Notes: a model not told the origin generated them from the sequence alone. 7,196 nt of DNA from Gallionellales bacterium UBA7399 (GCA_002470125.1 DKNB01000020.1:1-7196); one strand, 5' to 3'. Counted from the stretch's first letter, positions 1-5,744 are shown. Made by a program: numbers and translations.

Positions 1-421
1 TGACGTTGAAATTGGCGCGAACTCCACCATCGATCGGGGTGCCCTAGATGACACCGTAATCGAAGAGGGTGTCAAGCTGGACAATCAAATTCAAATAGCT
101 CATAACGTGCGTGTTGGCGCACACACAGCCATTGCTGCGTGTGTTGGTATCGCGGGTAGCGCAAGCATCGGACGACACTGCCGTATCGGGGGCGGGACGG
201 GCATCCTGGGGCATACGCAGATCGCTGATAATGTAGAAATATCTTCCTTTACCATGATTGGGAAGTCCATTCGAGAGCCCGGAACTTATACCGGTATTTT
301 TCCATTTAGTTCGCATGAAGTGTGGCGTAAAAATGCCGCCCAATTACGTCACCTAGATGACTTGGCTGATAAGATAAAAGCGCTGCAACAAGAGATTGAA
401 ACACTAAGGAGCAAGAGTTGA
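1..421 (+). CDS. lpxD: LpxD, UDP-3-O-(3-hydroxyacyl)glucosamine N-acyltransferase (3' part)
   Basis: This is the C-terminal part of the enzyme that adds the second, N-linked hydroxyacyl chain to UDP-3-O-acylglucosamine in the cytoplasm, the third step of lipid A synthesis. The gene enters from the left edge; the first full codon begins at base 2 and about 139 residues remain. The visible part is a left-handed beta-helix built of hexapeptide repeats (VEIGAN, VRVGAH, ASIGRH, CRIGGG and similar). The IAHN motif carries the likely catalytic histidine (codon 101-103, equivalent to His239 of E. coli LpxD by motif). The end is a charged helix rich in Leu, Lys and Glu (about the last 30 residues), as in the family, where it packs in the trimer and helps bind acyl carrier protein. 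The TIDRGALDDTVIE stretch is typical of LpxD and separates it from LpxA. The stop codon overlaps the fabZ start by one base. Operon membership with fabZ-lpxA-lpxB is clear. Confidence 0.96.
   Translation, partial: DVEIGANSTIDRGALDDTVIEEGVKLDNQIQIAHNVRVGAHTAIAACVGIAGSASIGRHCRIGGGTGILGHTQIADNVEISSFTMIGKSIREPGTYTGIFPFSSHEVWRKNAAQLRHLDDLADKIKALQQEIETLRSKS
406..411 (+). promoter_or_regulatory. Shine-Dalgarno site of fabZ
   Basis: AAGGAG lies inside the last codons of lpxD, nine bases before the ATG at 421. It supports initiation of fabZ there or at the TTG immediately upstream (418). It is among the strongest ribosome binding sites in this window. Confidence 0.7.
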
Positions 422-873
422 TGAGCACAAGTACTCAAATGGATATCCACGAGATTTTGGAATACCTGCCGCACCGTTATCCATTTTTGCTGATTGATCG
501 TGTGCTGTCATGTGATCCTGGAAAAGAAATTGTGGCGCTCAAGAATGTCAGCAGCAATGAACCATTTTTTGGAGGGCACTTTCCGCATTATCCGGTGATG
601 CCTGGGGTGTTGATTGTTGAAGCTATGGCGCAAGCTGCAGCAATTCTTTCATTTAAAACTTCGGGAACCAAGCCAGATGACAAAACTGTTTGTTATTTTG
701 TAGGCATCGACGGGGCGCCCTTTAAGAAGCCAGTAAGTGCGGGAGACCAGCTTATTTTTAAAGTGAAGCTTATTCGAAACTTACGCGGTATGTGGAAATT
801 TTCAGCCGTAGCGGAAGTGGACGGACAGGTCGTAACAGAGGCTGAGCTGATGACTACCGGTAGGGCACTGTAA
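421..873 (+). CDS. fabZ: FabZ, 3-hydroxyacyl-[acyl-carrier-protein] dehydratase
   Basis: FabZ dehydrates (3R)-hydroxyacyl-ACP to trans-2-enoyl-ACP in type II fatty acid elongation in the cytoplasm. It competes with LpxA and LpxD for hydroxyacyl-ACP, which explains its place between them. The 150-residue length is normal for the family. It begins with the usual ILEYLPHRYPFLLIDRV segment (residues 12-28). The hot-dog-fold active site GGHFPHYPVMPGVLIVEAMAQ (residues 51-71) is intact, with the catalytic pair His53 and Glu67. A TTG codon three bases upstream (418) stays in frame, but I chose the ATG at 421. It makes a TGATG stop-start overlap with lpxD and sits at normal spacing from AAGGAG. FabA is excluded by the lpx context and the FabZ-type N-terminus. 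No missing residues or frame problems are seen. Confidence 0.97.
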   Translation: MSTSTQMDIHEILEYLPHRYPFLLIDRVLSCDPGKEIVALKNVSSNEPFFGGHFPHYPVMPGVLIVEAMAQAAAILSFKTSGTKPDDKTVCYFVGIDGAPFKKPVSAGDQLIFKVKLIRNLRGMWKFSAVAEVDGQVVTEAELMTTGRAL

Positions 874-1646
874 TGCATCATCCGACGGCACTCATTCATC
901 CAAATGCCAAGCTGGCAGATGATGTTGAAGTGGGTGCGTATTCAATCATTGGTGAGCATGTCGAAATCGGCAGCAACACGCACATAGGCCCACACGTTGT
1001 AATTAGCGGGCATACCAAAATTGGCAAGAACAATCGTGTATTTCAGTTCTGTTCGTTGGGCGAGATTCCACAAGACAAGAAATATGCTGGTGAGCCGACT
1101 CGTCTCGAGATCGGTGATCACAATACTATCCGTGAATTTTGTACTTTAAATTTGGGTACCGCACAAGATGTTGGTGTAACTCGTGTCGGTGACCATAATT
1201 GGATTATGGCCTACGTACACTTGGCGCATGATTGTCAGATAGGAAATCACACTATTTTTGCTAATAATACGCAGCTTGCCGGACATGTTCACGTGGCTGA
1301 TTATGCAATCTTGGGAGGATTTACCGGGGTGCATCAATTTTGCAAAATTGGCAGGCATGCCATGACTGGAGTGGGAACGGTGCTATTGCAGGATCTCCCT
1401 CCTTATGTCATCGCTGCCGGTAATCCCGCCGCACCTTACGGGATTAATTCTGAAGGACTTAAACGACATGCTTTTTCAAGTGATGCAATCATGGCAATTA
1501 AGCGTGCCTACAAGACCTTGTATAAATCTGGTTTGTTGTTGGAGCAAGCCAAGGTTGCCATCCGTGATGAGCACGTTGAGAAATATCCAGAGATGAGTGC
1601 ACTGATCGACTTTATCGATCATTCGCAACGCGGCATCATTCGTTAG
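873..1646 (+). CDS. lpxA: LpxA, acyl-[ACP]-UDP-N-acetylglucosamine O-acyltransferase
   Basis: LpxA starts lipid A synthesis by moving a 3-hydroxyacyl chain from ACP to the 3-OH of UDP-GlcNAc. At 257 residues it is near the family norm (E. coli 262). Residues 1 to about 185 form the hexapeptide-repeat beta-helix (VEVGAY, VEIGSN, THIGPH, TKIGKN and so on). The rest is the helical C-terminal domain with the conserved GLKRHAFS and ending in RGIIR. The catalytic base corresponds to His119 in HLAHDC (E. coli His125). His154-Gln155 of GVHQF is also kept. At the position of the E. coli acyl-chain ruler Gly173 there is Val167, which hints at a shorter chain than C14 (see findings). Start ATG overlaps the fabZ stop (TAATG), with no clear ribosome site of its own, so translational coupling is likely. 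Confidence 0.97.
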   Translation: MHHPTALIHPNAKLADDVEVGAYSIIGEHVEIGSNTHIGPHVVISGHTKIGKNNRVFQFCSLGEIPQDKKYAGEPTRLEIGDHNTIREFCTLNLGTAQDVGVTRVGDHNWIMAYVHLAHDCQIGNHTIFANNTQLAGHVHVADYAILGGFTGVHQFCKIGRHAMTGVGTVLLQDLPPYVIAAGNPAAPYGINSEGLKRHAFSSDAIMAIKRAYKTLYKSGLLLEQAKVAIRDEHVEKYPEMSALIDFIDHSQRGIIR

Positions 1647-1656
1647 TCCATCTCCC

Positions 1657-2829
1657 ATGTCAGAGCCGATAAAAGTGATCGGTATAGTTGCCGGTGAAGC
1701 CTCCGGTGACTTACTCGGTAGTCACCTAATGGAAGCGCTTAAGCTGGCAGTTCCCGGTGTGCAGTTTGTCGGAATTGGCGGGCCCAAGATGCAGGCAGCG
1801 GGTATGCAGGTCATGTTCCCGATGGAAAAGCTTGCGGTTCGTGGTTACGTTGAGGTGCTGAAACACTACCTTGAAATAGTTGGTATACGTCGTAAATTAA
1901 AAACGTACTTTTGTGCCAATCCCCCCAATATATTTATTGGAATTGATGCGCCAGATTTTAATCTGGGCTTAGAGCTCGGGTTGAAGCGGCGAGGCATTCC
2001 CGTCATTCATTACGTTAGTCCATCTATCTGGGCGTGGCGTGGTGAGCGCATTCACAAGATCAAGCGTGCGGTGTCACACATGCTGACACTGTTCCCATTT
2101 GAGGTTCCGCTGTACGAGAAGGTTGGTGTTCCCGCAACCTATGTGGGGCACCCTCTGGCTGATATGTTGGTGAGCTTGCCTAGTAAGGCTGCCATGCGAG
2201 AGCAGCTTCGCTTGGGTGTGAATGACAAGGTGTTCGCCTTCTTGCCGGGTAGTCGTCAAAGTGAGGTGAGGCACTTAGCAAAGATTTTTATTGAAACGGC
2301 AAAGCTTATTCTACTCAAGCTGCCTGAGGCGCGTTTCTTGGTGCCACTGACAAGTAGTCAGACGCGTCGCATCTTTGAAGAGGCGCTATGGTCTTCTGGG
2401 GCGCAAGACTTACCTATAACAATTTTGTTTGGGCACGCTCACGATGCCATGATCGCGGCAGATATTGTCTTGGTTGCATCTGGAACCGCCACCCTAGAGG
2501 CCGCGTTATTAAAGCGCCCTATGGTCATCACTTATAGCATGCCAGCCCTATCGTTTTGGTTGATGCAGCGCAAGAGGTACCAGCCATTTGTGGGTTTACC
2601 TAATATACTGGCTGGCAAATTTGTGGTGCCAGAATTGTTGCAACAGGACGCCACACCAGAAAATCTTGCGCAAGCGTTACTGAATTTAACCTTCGATACG
2701 CAGACGGTGGCAGACTTGGACAAGATATTCACCGACATGCATGCCTTGCTTAGGCAGAGCACTGCCCACAAGACAGTGCAGGCCATTTTGCCGTACCTGG
2801 ATCAAGGAGATCGGGGTGCTGTTCGATGA
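1657..2829 (+). CDS. lpxB: LpxB, lipid-A-disaccharide synthase
   Basis: LpxB is the peripheral-membrane GT19 glycosyltransferase that joins UDP-2,3-diacylglucosamine and lipid X into the beta-1',6 tetraacyl disaccharide phosphate. The 390-residue length is standard. The N-terminal signature GIVAGEASGDLLG is at residues 9-21. IFIGIDAPDFN at residues 92-102 contains Asp97, matching the essential Asp98 of E. coli. FLPGSR carries Arg200, matching Arg201. The C-terminal donor-binding half has ASGTATLEAALLKRPMVITY, as expected of this GT-B fold, and then GLPNILA. It begins ten bases after the lpxA stop and overlaps rnhB by four bases (ATGA). No Shine-Dalgarno sequence is evident, so reinitiation after lpxA is likely. 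Confidence 0.97.
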   Translation: MSEPIKVIGIVAGEASGDLLGSHLMEALKLAVPGVQFVGIGGPKMQAAGMQVMFPMEKLAVRGYVEVLKHYLEIVGIRRKLKTYFCANPPNIFIGIDAPDFNLGLELGLKRRGIPVIHYVSPSIWAWRGERIHKIKRAVSHMLTLFPFEVPLYEKVGVPATYVGHPLADMLVSLPSKAAMREQLRLGVNDKVFAFLPGSRQSEVRHLAKIFIETAKLILLKLPEARFLVPLTSSQTRRIFEEALWSSGAQDLPITILFGHAHDAMIAADIVLVASGTATLEAALLKRPMVITYSMPALSFWLMQRKRYQPFVGLPNILAGKFVVPELLQQDATPENLAQALLNLTFDTQTVADLDKIFTDMHALLRQSTAHKTVQAILPYLDQGDRGAVR

Positions 2830-3398
2830 TGCCAACAACCCTGCTGGTTTGCGGTGTAGACGAGTCTGGGCGTGGCTCTTTGGTTGGGTCAGTTTATGCT
2901 GCCGCGGTCATACTGGACGATCGCAACCCCATAGAGGGGTTAAATGACTCTAAGAAGCTCAGCAAGAAACAGCGGGATCACCTGACGTTAGAGATAAAGA
3001 AACACGCCTTGGCGTGGGCAATCGCAGAGTCATCCCCCCAAGAGATTGATACTATTAATATCCTACGTGCCAGCCTGCTAGCCATGCGTCGCGCTATCGA
3101 AAAGTTATCAATCAAACCGCATGAAGTCTTAGTTGATGGCCTCTATTGCCCAGACACTGGACTACCAAGTCGTGCCATCGTGCGAGGTGATCAGAGTTGT
3201 GCGTCTATATCGGCGGCATCCATCTTGGCTAAGACCGCACGGGATGCTGCGATGCTCTCACTGCATGGCATTTATCCGCAATATGATTTTGCTACGCACA
3301 AGGGTTACCCAACAAAGGCACACTTGGCGGCACTAAAAATATATGGCCCATCTATTGAACACAGAAGAAGCTTCCGGCCCGTGCGGGAACTATTATGA
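2826..3398 (+). CDS. rnhB: RNase HII
   Basis: Cytoplasmic, metal-dependent endonuclease that cuts RNA in RNA-DNA hybrids and removes single ribonucleotides misincorporated in DNA. The length, 190 residues, is typical for a compact proteobacterial RnhB. The four acidic active-site residues are all visible: Asp12 and Glu13 in GVDESGRG, Asp104 in VLVDG and Asp122 in VRGDQS. SISAASILAKTARD and the HKGYPTKAHLAAL segment, then HRRSFRPV at the end, are further family signatures. Start: ATGATG at 2826, where the first ATG overlaps the lpxB stop; the second ATG is equally possible and would lose one residue. The gene is a regular downstream member of lpx operons and has no evident functional link to lipid A. 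The type I enzyme RnhA is excluded by these motifs. Confidence 0.97.
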   Translation: MMPTTLLVCGVDESGRGSLVGSVYAAAVILDDRNPIEGLNDSKKLSKKQRDHLTLEIKKHALAWAIAESSPQEIDTINILRASLLAMRRAIEKLSIKPHEVLVDGLYCPDTGLPSRAIVRGDQSCASISAASILAKTARDAAMLSLHGIYPQYDFATHKGYPTKAHLAALKIYGPSIEHRRSFRPVRELL

Positions 3399-3404
3399 AA
3401 TCAC

Positions 3405-3410
3405 AAGGGG
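3405..3410 (+). promoter_or_regulatory. Shine-Dalgarno site of the CopD-like gene
   Basis: AAGGGG lies six bases before a GTG codon at 3417. It is the main reason for accepting GTG as the start of the membrane-protein gene. No in-frame ATG precedes the first transmembrane helix in a usable position. Confidence 0.6.
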
Positions 3411-3416
3411 AATAAA

Positions 3417-3866
3417 GTGGCGTATCTTAAGTTAATGCACCTATTTGCCGTGCTTGTTTGGGTTGGTGGAATGTTCTTCGCGTACCTAGTGTTGCGTCCC
3501 AGTGCTGCTGAAGTACTTCAGCCACCCGAGCGAATGCGTTTATGGGGCAGGGTGCTCTCCAGTTTTTTTAACTGGGTATGGCTGGCGATAGCGATGCTCT
3601 TGGCTAGCGGTTCAGGCATGATTTATTTGCTGGGCGGCATCGCTCAAGTGTCAGGCTATGTCCAGTTTATGCTGACTCTTGGACTGAGCATGATGGGTAT
3701 CTTTGCGTATGTGTTCTTTGTCTACTATGCACGCTTTAGGCATCAGGTTAGGGAACAGGATTGGCCCAAGGCAGGCGGAGTATTGGCTTCTATACGCAGA
3801 CTAGTCGGCTTGAATCTAATGCTTGGCCTGTCTGTCGTCGTCGTAGTGGTGCTGGGTACCGAGTAG
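3417..3866 (+). CDS. CopD-family four-helix membrane protein
   Basis: A small inner-membrane protein of 149 residues with GTG start. Four hydrophobic helices are visible at about 4-26, 52-75, 82-104 and 129-147, with short polar loops; the loop at 106-128 is basic and contains REQDWPKAGG. The first helix has the pattern LKLMHLFAVLVWVGGMFF with His8, resembling the opening of CopD/HemJ-type membrane proteins, in which such histidines can bind haem or copper. I recall similar proteins in betaproteobacteria annotated only as CopD family. No copper-resistance genes (copA, copC) are nearby, so a copper role is not supported by context. HemJ, the protoporphyrinogen oxidase, is a related alternative, but its typical motifs are not seen. 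It starts 18 bases after rnhB and is probably cotranscribed with it. Function is unknown. Confidence 0.72.
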   Translation: MAYLKLMHLFAVLVWVGGMFFAYLVLRPSAAEVLQPPERMRLWGRVLSSFFNWVWLAIAMLLASGSGMIYLLGGIAQVSGYVQFMLTLGLSMMGIFAYVFFVYYARFRHQVREQDWPKAGGVLASIRRLVGLNLMLGLSVVVVVVLGTE

Positions 3867-3953
3867 CTTACTCACGTTAAAAACAATACCCATTTGAGCT
3901 TTGAGGTCACAGAAAGCCAGTGGCTCGTGCAACTATTCTGTTGAGAGATGCGG

Positions 3954-3979
3954 ACCCGATATGACAGCTGTTGTCGGGT
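3954..3979 (+). repeat. Inverted repeat with central palindrome upstream of the Rpe-like gene
   Basis: ACCCGA (3954-3959) and TCGGGT (3974-3979) form inverted arms around a perfect 8-base palindrome, ACAGCTGT (3964-3971). The element overlaps the proposed -35 hexamer of the downstream promoter, so it could be an operator. As a transcribed hairpin it could also mark the end of the upstream operon, but no T-run follows. Either role is inference. Confidence 0.35.
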
Positions 3980-3991
3980 TTCGGGTAGAAT
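3961..3991 (+). promoter_or_regulatory. Candidate sigma-70 promoter of the Rpe-like gene
   Basis: ATGACA (3961-3966, five of six matches to TTGACA) and TAGAAT (3986-3991, five of six to TATAAT) are separated by 19 bases, slightly long. Transcription would start near 3998, giving a leader of about 30 bases with AAAGG at 4018-4022 as ribosome site. The 163-base gap from the previous gene fits independent transcription. Confidence 0.45.
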
Positions 3992-4029
3992 GAAGACCCT
4001 GTGTTGAAACTAATTCCAAAGGTATCTGA

Positions 4030-4761
4030 ATGTACAAAATAGCAGCCAGTATCATTTCTGCAAATTTCGCAAAGCTTGGGGAGGAGATAATTAACGTGCT
4101 CTCTTCGGGTGCCGATATTGTTCACCTAGAGGTAATGAATAAACACTTTGTGCCGACATACAAGAGCGGAGCAAAGGCGTGTGCAGCTATTCGTCCCATC
4201 ACCCAGGCGCCTATTGAGGTGCATCTGACAAGCGGCTACAACATAGAGTTTTCTTTGAATAATCTGGTTCCAGAGTATGCCAAGGCAGGTGCAAATATCA
4301 TCACATTCCACCCCGAGGCAGTCGATCGAGATCCATACAATTTACCCTCTTTTGAAAATATTGATCGGATCATCGATCTGATTCATGAGAACGGTTGCAA
4401 GGCTGGCCTAGCATTTAACGCGGGCACACCCTTCAGCTACCTTGATCATGTAATAAGTAAGGTGGATGTTGTTTTACTAATGTCCAAGCAAACAGGTCTA
4501 ATTAGCGGTCAAAAATTTATTCCAGAGACCATTAATAAGTTGTTTGCGGCACGCAAGAAGATCAACGATAGCGGACGTAACATCGCTCTAGAGGTGCATG
4601 GCGACATTAATTTGAGTAACATTGCACAGATTGCAACGGCTGGCGCTGACACCTTTGTTGTGGGCTCCTCGGTGTACGAAGCAGGTTGCGATACCGACCC
4701 AAACCAGTACGATTCGATCATTACTGCTCTACGCGCGGAACTTGCGAAGGTGGGTGCCTAG
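4030..4761 (+). CDS. Ribulose-phosphate 3-epimerase-like protein with replaced catalytic residues
   Basis: This 243-residue TIM-barrel protein is clearly related to Rpe, which interconverts ribulose-5-phosphate and xylulose-5-phosphate using a divalent metal. Conserved Rpe segments are SIISANFAKLGEE (7-19), VMNKHFVP (35-42), APIEVHL (60-66), ITFHPEA (91-97), NGCKAGLAFN (121-130), YLDHVI (137-142), GQKFIP (160-165) and GADTFVVGSSVY (205-216). By comparison with human Rpe (Ser10, His35, Asp37, His70, Asp175), Ser7, His32 and His65 are kept. The two catalytic, metal-binding aspartates are Glu34 and His190. The NPGFGGQ loop has become QTGLISGQ, and DGG after strand 7 reads HGD. There are extra residues near 67-78 and 98-110. 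The reading frame is intact and well conserved elsewhere, so decay is unlikely. It stands alone with its own promoter and is convergent with smpB. It may be an epimerase of new specificity, a non-catalytic paralogue, or less likely a working Rpe; the true substrate cannot be read from sequence. Confidence 0.85.
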   Translation: MYKIAASIISANFAKLGEEIINVLSSGADIVHLEVMNKHFVPTYKSGAKACAAIRPITQAPIEVHLTSGYNIEFSLNNLVPEYAKAGANIITFHPEAVDRDPYNLPSFENIDRIIDLIHENGCKAGLAFNAGTPFSYLDHVISKVDVVLLMSKQTGLISGQKFIPETINKLFAARKKINDSGRNIALEVHGDINLSNIAQIATAGADTFVVGSSVYEAGCDTDPNQYDSIITALRAELAKVGA

Positions 4762-4782
4762 GTATCGTATAGATGGATGTCA

Positions 4783-4826
4783 CGCTAGTCTGTATTTTTG
4801 CACCCAGACTAACGGCGCGTTTTTTT
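4783..4826 (+). terminator. Possible terminator after the Rpe-like gene
   Basis: TAGTCTG (4786-4792) and CAGACTA (4805-4811) form a perfect 7-base stem with a 12-base loop, extendable by two pairs past one mismatch. Seven T residues follow on the + strand at 4820-4826, but a few bases after the stem rather than directly, so this would be a weak factor-independent terminator. The distal arm contains the smpB stop codon, and the T-run is part of smpB coding sequence. In the - direction no T-run follows the stem. Confidence 0.35.
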
Positions 4827-5258
4827 CATTGCCTGCTGGGCTTCACGTGAGGCGTCACGCTCTCGTTCGGTGTCACGTTTATCGTGCTGTTTTTTCCCTT
4901 TAGCCAGGCCGATGTCCAGCTTAACCAGGCCACCCTTGAAGTGCATATCCAAAGGCATGAGCGTGTACCCTGAGCGTTGCACCTTGCTAATCAGCTTGTT
5001 TATCTCAGTTGCATGCAACAATAACTTGCGTGTGCGTACCGGGTCGGGATAGATGTGGGTGGAGGCGGTAACCAGTGGGCTGATGTGGGAGCCGAACAGA
5101 TATAAGGCACCATCCTTGACCGTAACATAGGCCTCCTTAAGGTTGGCTCGCCCAGCGCGAATCGCCTTAACCTCCCAGCCTTGAAGCATTAGGCCGGCTT
5201 CATAACGATCTTCGATGAAGTAGTCGTGATATGCTTTTTTATTTTGGACTATGCTCAT
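4809..5258 (-). CDS. smpB: SmpB, SsrA-binding protein
   Basis: SmpB binds tmRNA (SsrA) and delivers it to stalled ribosomes, where the pair adds a degradation tag to the unfinished peptide. The 149 residues carry the typical order: NKKAYHDYFIEDRYEAGL at the N-terminus, GWEVKAIRAGRANLKEAYV, the LYLFGSHISP strand, the RKLLLH helix, YTLMPLDMHFKGGLVKL and GLAKGKKQHDKR. The basic C-terminal tail (about 127-149), which in the family enters the decoding centre and mRNA channel, is present and ends KKTRR. The ATG lies right at the usual position before the KKAYHDYF motif. No Shine-Dalgarno sequence is visible upstream, and a TAAAAT hexamer lies only nine bases before the start, so a very short leader is possible. 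The ssrA gene is not in this window. The gene converges on the Rpe-like gene and diverges from ratA. Confidence 0.97.
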   Translation of the reverse strand: MSIVQNKKAYHDYFIEDRYEAGLMLQGWEVKAIRAGRANLKEAYVTVKDGALYLFGSHISPLVTASTHIYPDPVRTRKLLLHATEINKLISKVQRSGYTLMPLDMHFKGGLVKLDIGLAKGKKQHDKRDTERERDASREAQQAMKKTRR

Positions 5259-5300
5259 GGTTGAAGCATTTTACCAGCTTTGTATGGACGTACTGCTAGA
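5259..5300. promoter_or_regulatory. Compact divergent smpB/ratA promoter region
   Basis: Only 42 bases separate the two start codons, so both promoters must overlap here or lie within the opposite gene. On the - strand TAAAAT (complement of 5268-5273) is a fair -10 for smpB without a convincing -35. On the + strand TTGAAG (5261-5266) with TATGGA (5283-5288), 16 bases apart, is a weak candidate for ratA. The hexamers are suggestive only. Confidence 0.35.
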
Positions 5301-5744
5301 ATGGCCTTAGTTCAAAAATCGGTGCTAGTCCCCTATAGCGCAAAACAAATGTTTGTTTTGGTGGATAACGTCACAGATTACCCGCAATTTTTGCCGTGGT
5401 GTGGGGGTGCCAGTGTCGTTGCTGCGGATGGAGACACGGTATATGCAACGGTGCACATTGACTACCATCACATCAAGCAGAGCTTTACCACGAAGAATGA
5501 GCGATACCCTAGTAATCGTATTGATATTACGTTAAAGGATGGGCCGTTTCAGCGTCTGGACGGTCATTGGCACTTTATACCGCTCGCGGAGTCCGCCTGC
5601 AAGATAGAGTTTGAGCTGTGTTATGAATTTTCAAATAAAATTTTAGAAAAAGTGCTTGGCCCCATCTTTAGCTTTATAACCAACAGCTTTGTGGATGCCT
5701 TTGTTCGTCGTGCGGAGCAGGTGTATGCGAAACACGATGAGTAA
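5301..5744 (+). CDS. ratA: RatA-family START-like protein (type II toxin-antitoxin toxin family)
   Basis: This 147-residue protein belongs to the RatA/COQ10 branch of the START-like fold, which forms a hydrophobic ligand pocket. In E. coli RatA was reported to bind 50S subunits and hinder 70S formation, while mitochondrial COQ10 relatives bind ubiquinone; which role applies here is open. Signatures are KSVLVPYSAKQMFVLVDNV (6-24), YPQFLPWC (27-34), IKQSFTTKN, LKDGPFQRLDGHW and the C-terminal amphipathic helix with SFVDAFVRRAEQVY. I start it at the ATG of MALVQKSVLVPYS because the family normally opens there; an in-frame TTG at 5280 would add seven atypical residues. Divergent smpB-ratA is a recurrent proteobacterial arrangement. 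The rnfH/ratB gene often found after ratA is not present downstream, so a toxin-antitoxin reading is not supported by context. Confidence 0.92.
   Translation: MALVQKSVLVPYSAKQMFVLVDNVTDYPQFLPWCGGASVVAADGDTVYATVHIDYHHIKQSFTTKNERYPSNRIDITLKDGPFQRLDGHWHFIPLAESACKIEFELCYEFSNKILEKVLGPIFSFITNSFVDAFVRRAEQVYAKHDE

Noticed and set aside
44..343. Open frame of 99 codons on the - strand opposite lpxD
   Set aside because: The + strand frame there is unmistakable LpxD; the reverse product has no domain character.
418..420. TTG start for fabZ
   Set aside because: It is spaced acceptably from AAGGAG, but the adjacent ATG gives the usual TGATG coupling and the more common start codon; the difference is one residue.
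3417..3866. HemJ (protoporphyrinogen oxidase) identity
   Set aside because: The first helix is similar in style, but the usual HemJ signature segments are not seen and there are no haem-synthesis neighbours.
3861..3873. GAGTA-GCT-TACTC hairpin at the stop codon of the CopD-like gene as a terminator
   Set aside because: The stem has only five pairs with a three-base loop and is followed by A-rich, not T-rich, sequence.
4030..4761. Annotating this gene simply as a functional ribulose-phosphate 3-epimerase (rpe)
   Set aside because: Overall similarity would give that label, but the catalytic Asp residues and the phosphate loops are replaced, so only the family, not the activity, is supported.
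4030..4761. Pseudogene or frameshift as the explanation for the odd residues
   Set aside because: The frame is open from a good start to a stop at the family-typical AELAKVG end, and conserved blocks occur on both sides of every altered loop.
4622..4903. Open frame bridging the end of the Rpe-like gene and smpB on the + strand
   Set aside because: It overlaps two well-supported genes in other frames, and its translation has no recognisable composition or motif.
5280..5300. TTG start seven codons upstream of ratA
   Set aside because: The extra residues YGRTAR are not family-like, and the normal opening MALVQKSVLVPYS begins at the ATG at 5301.
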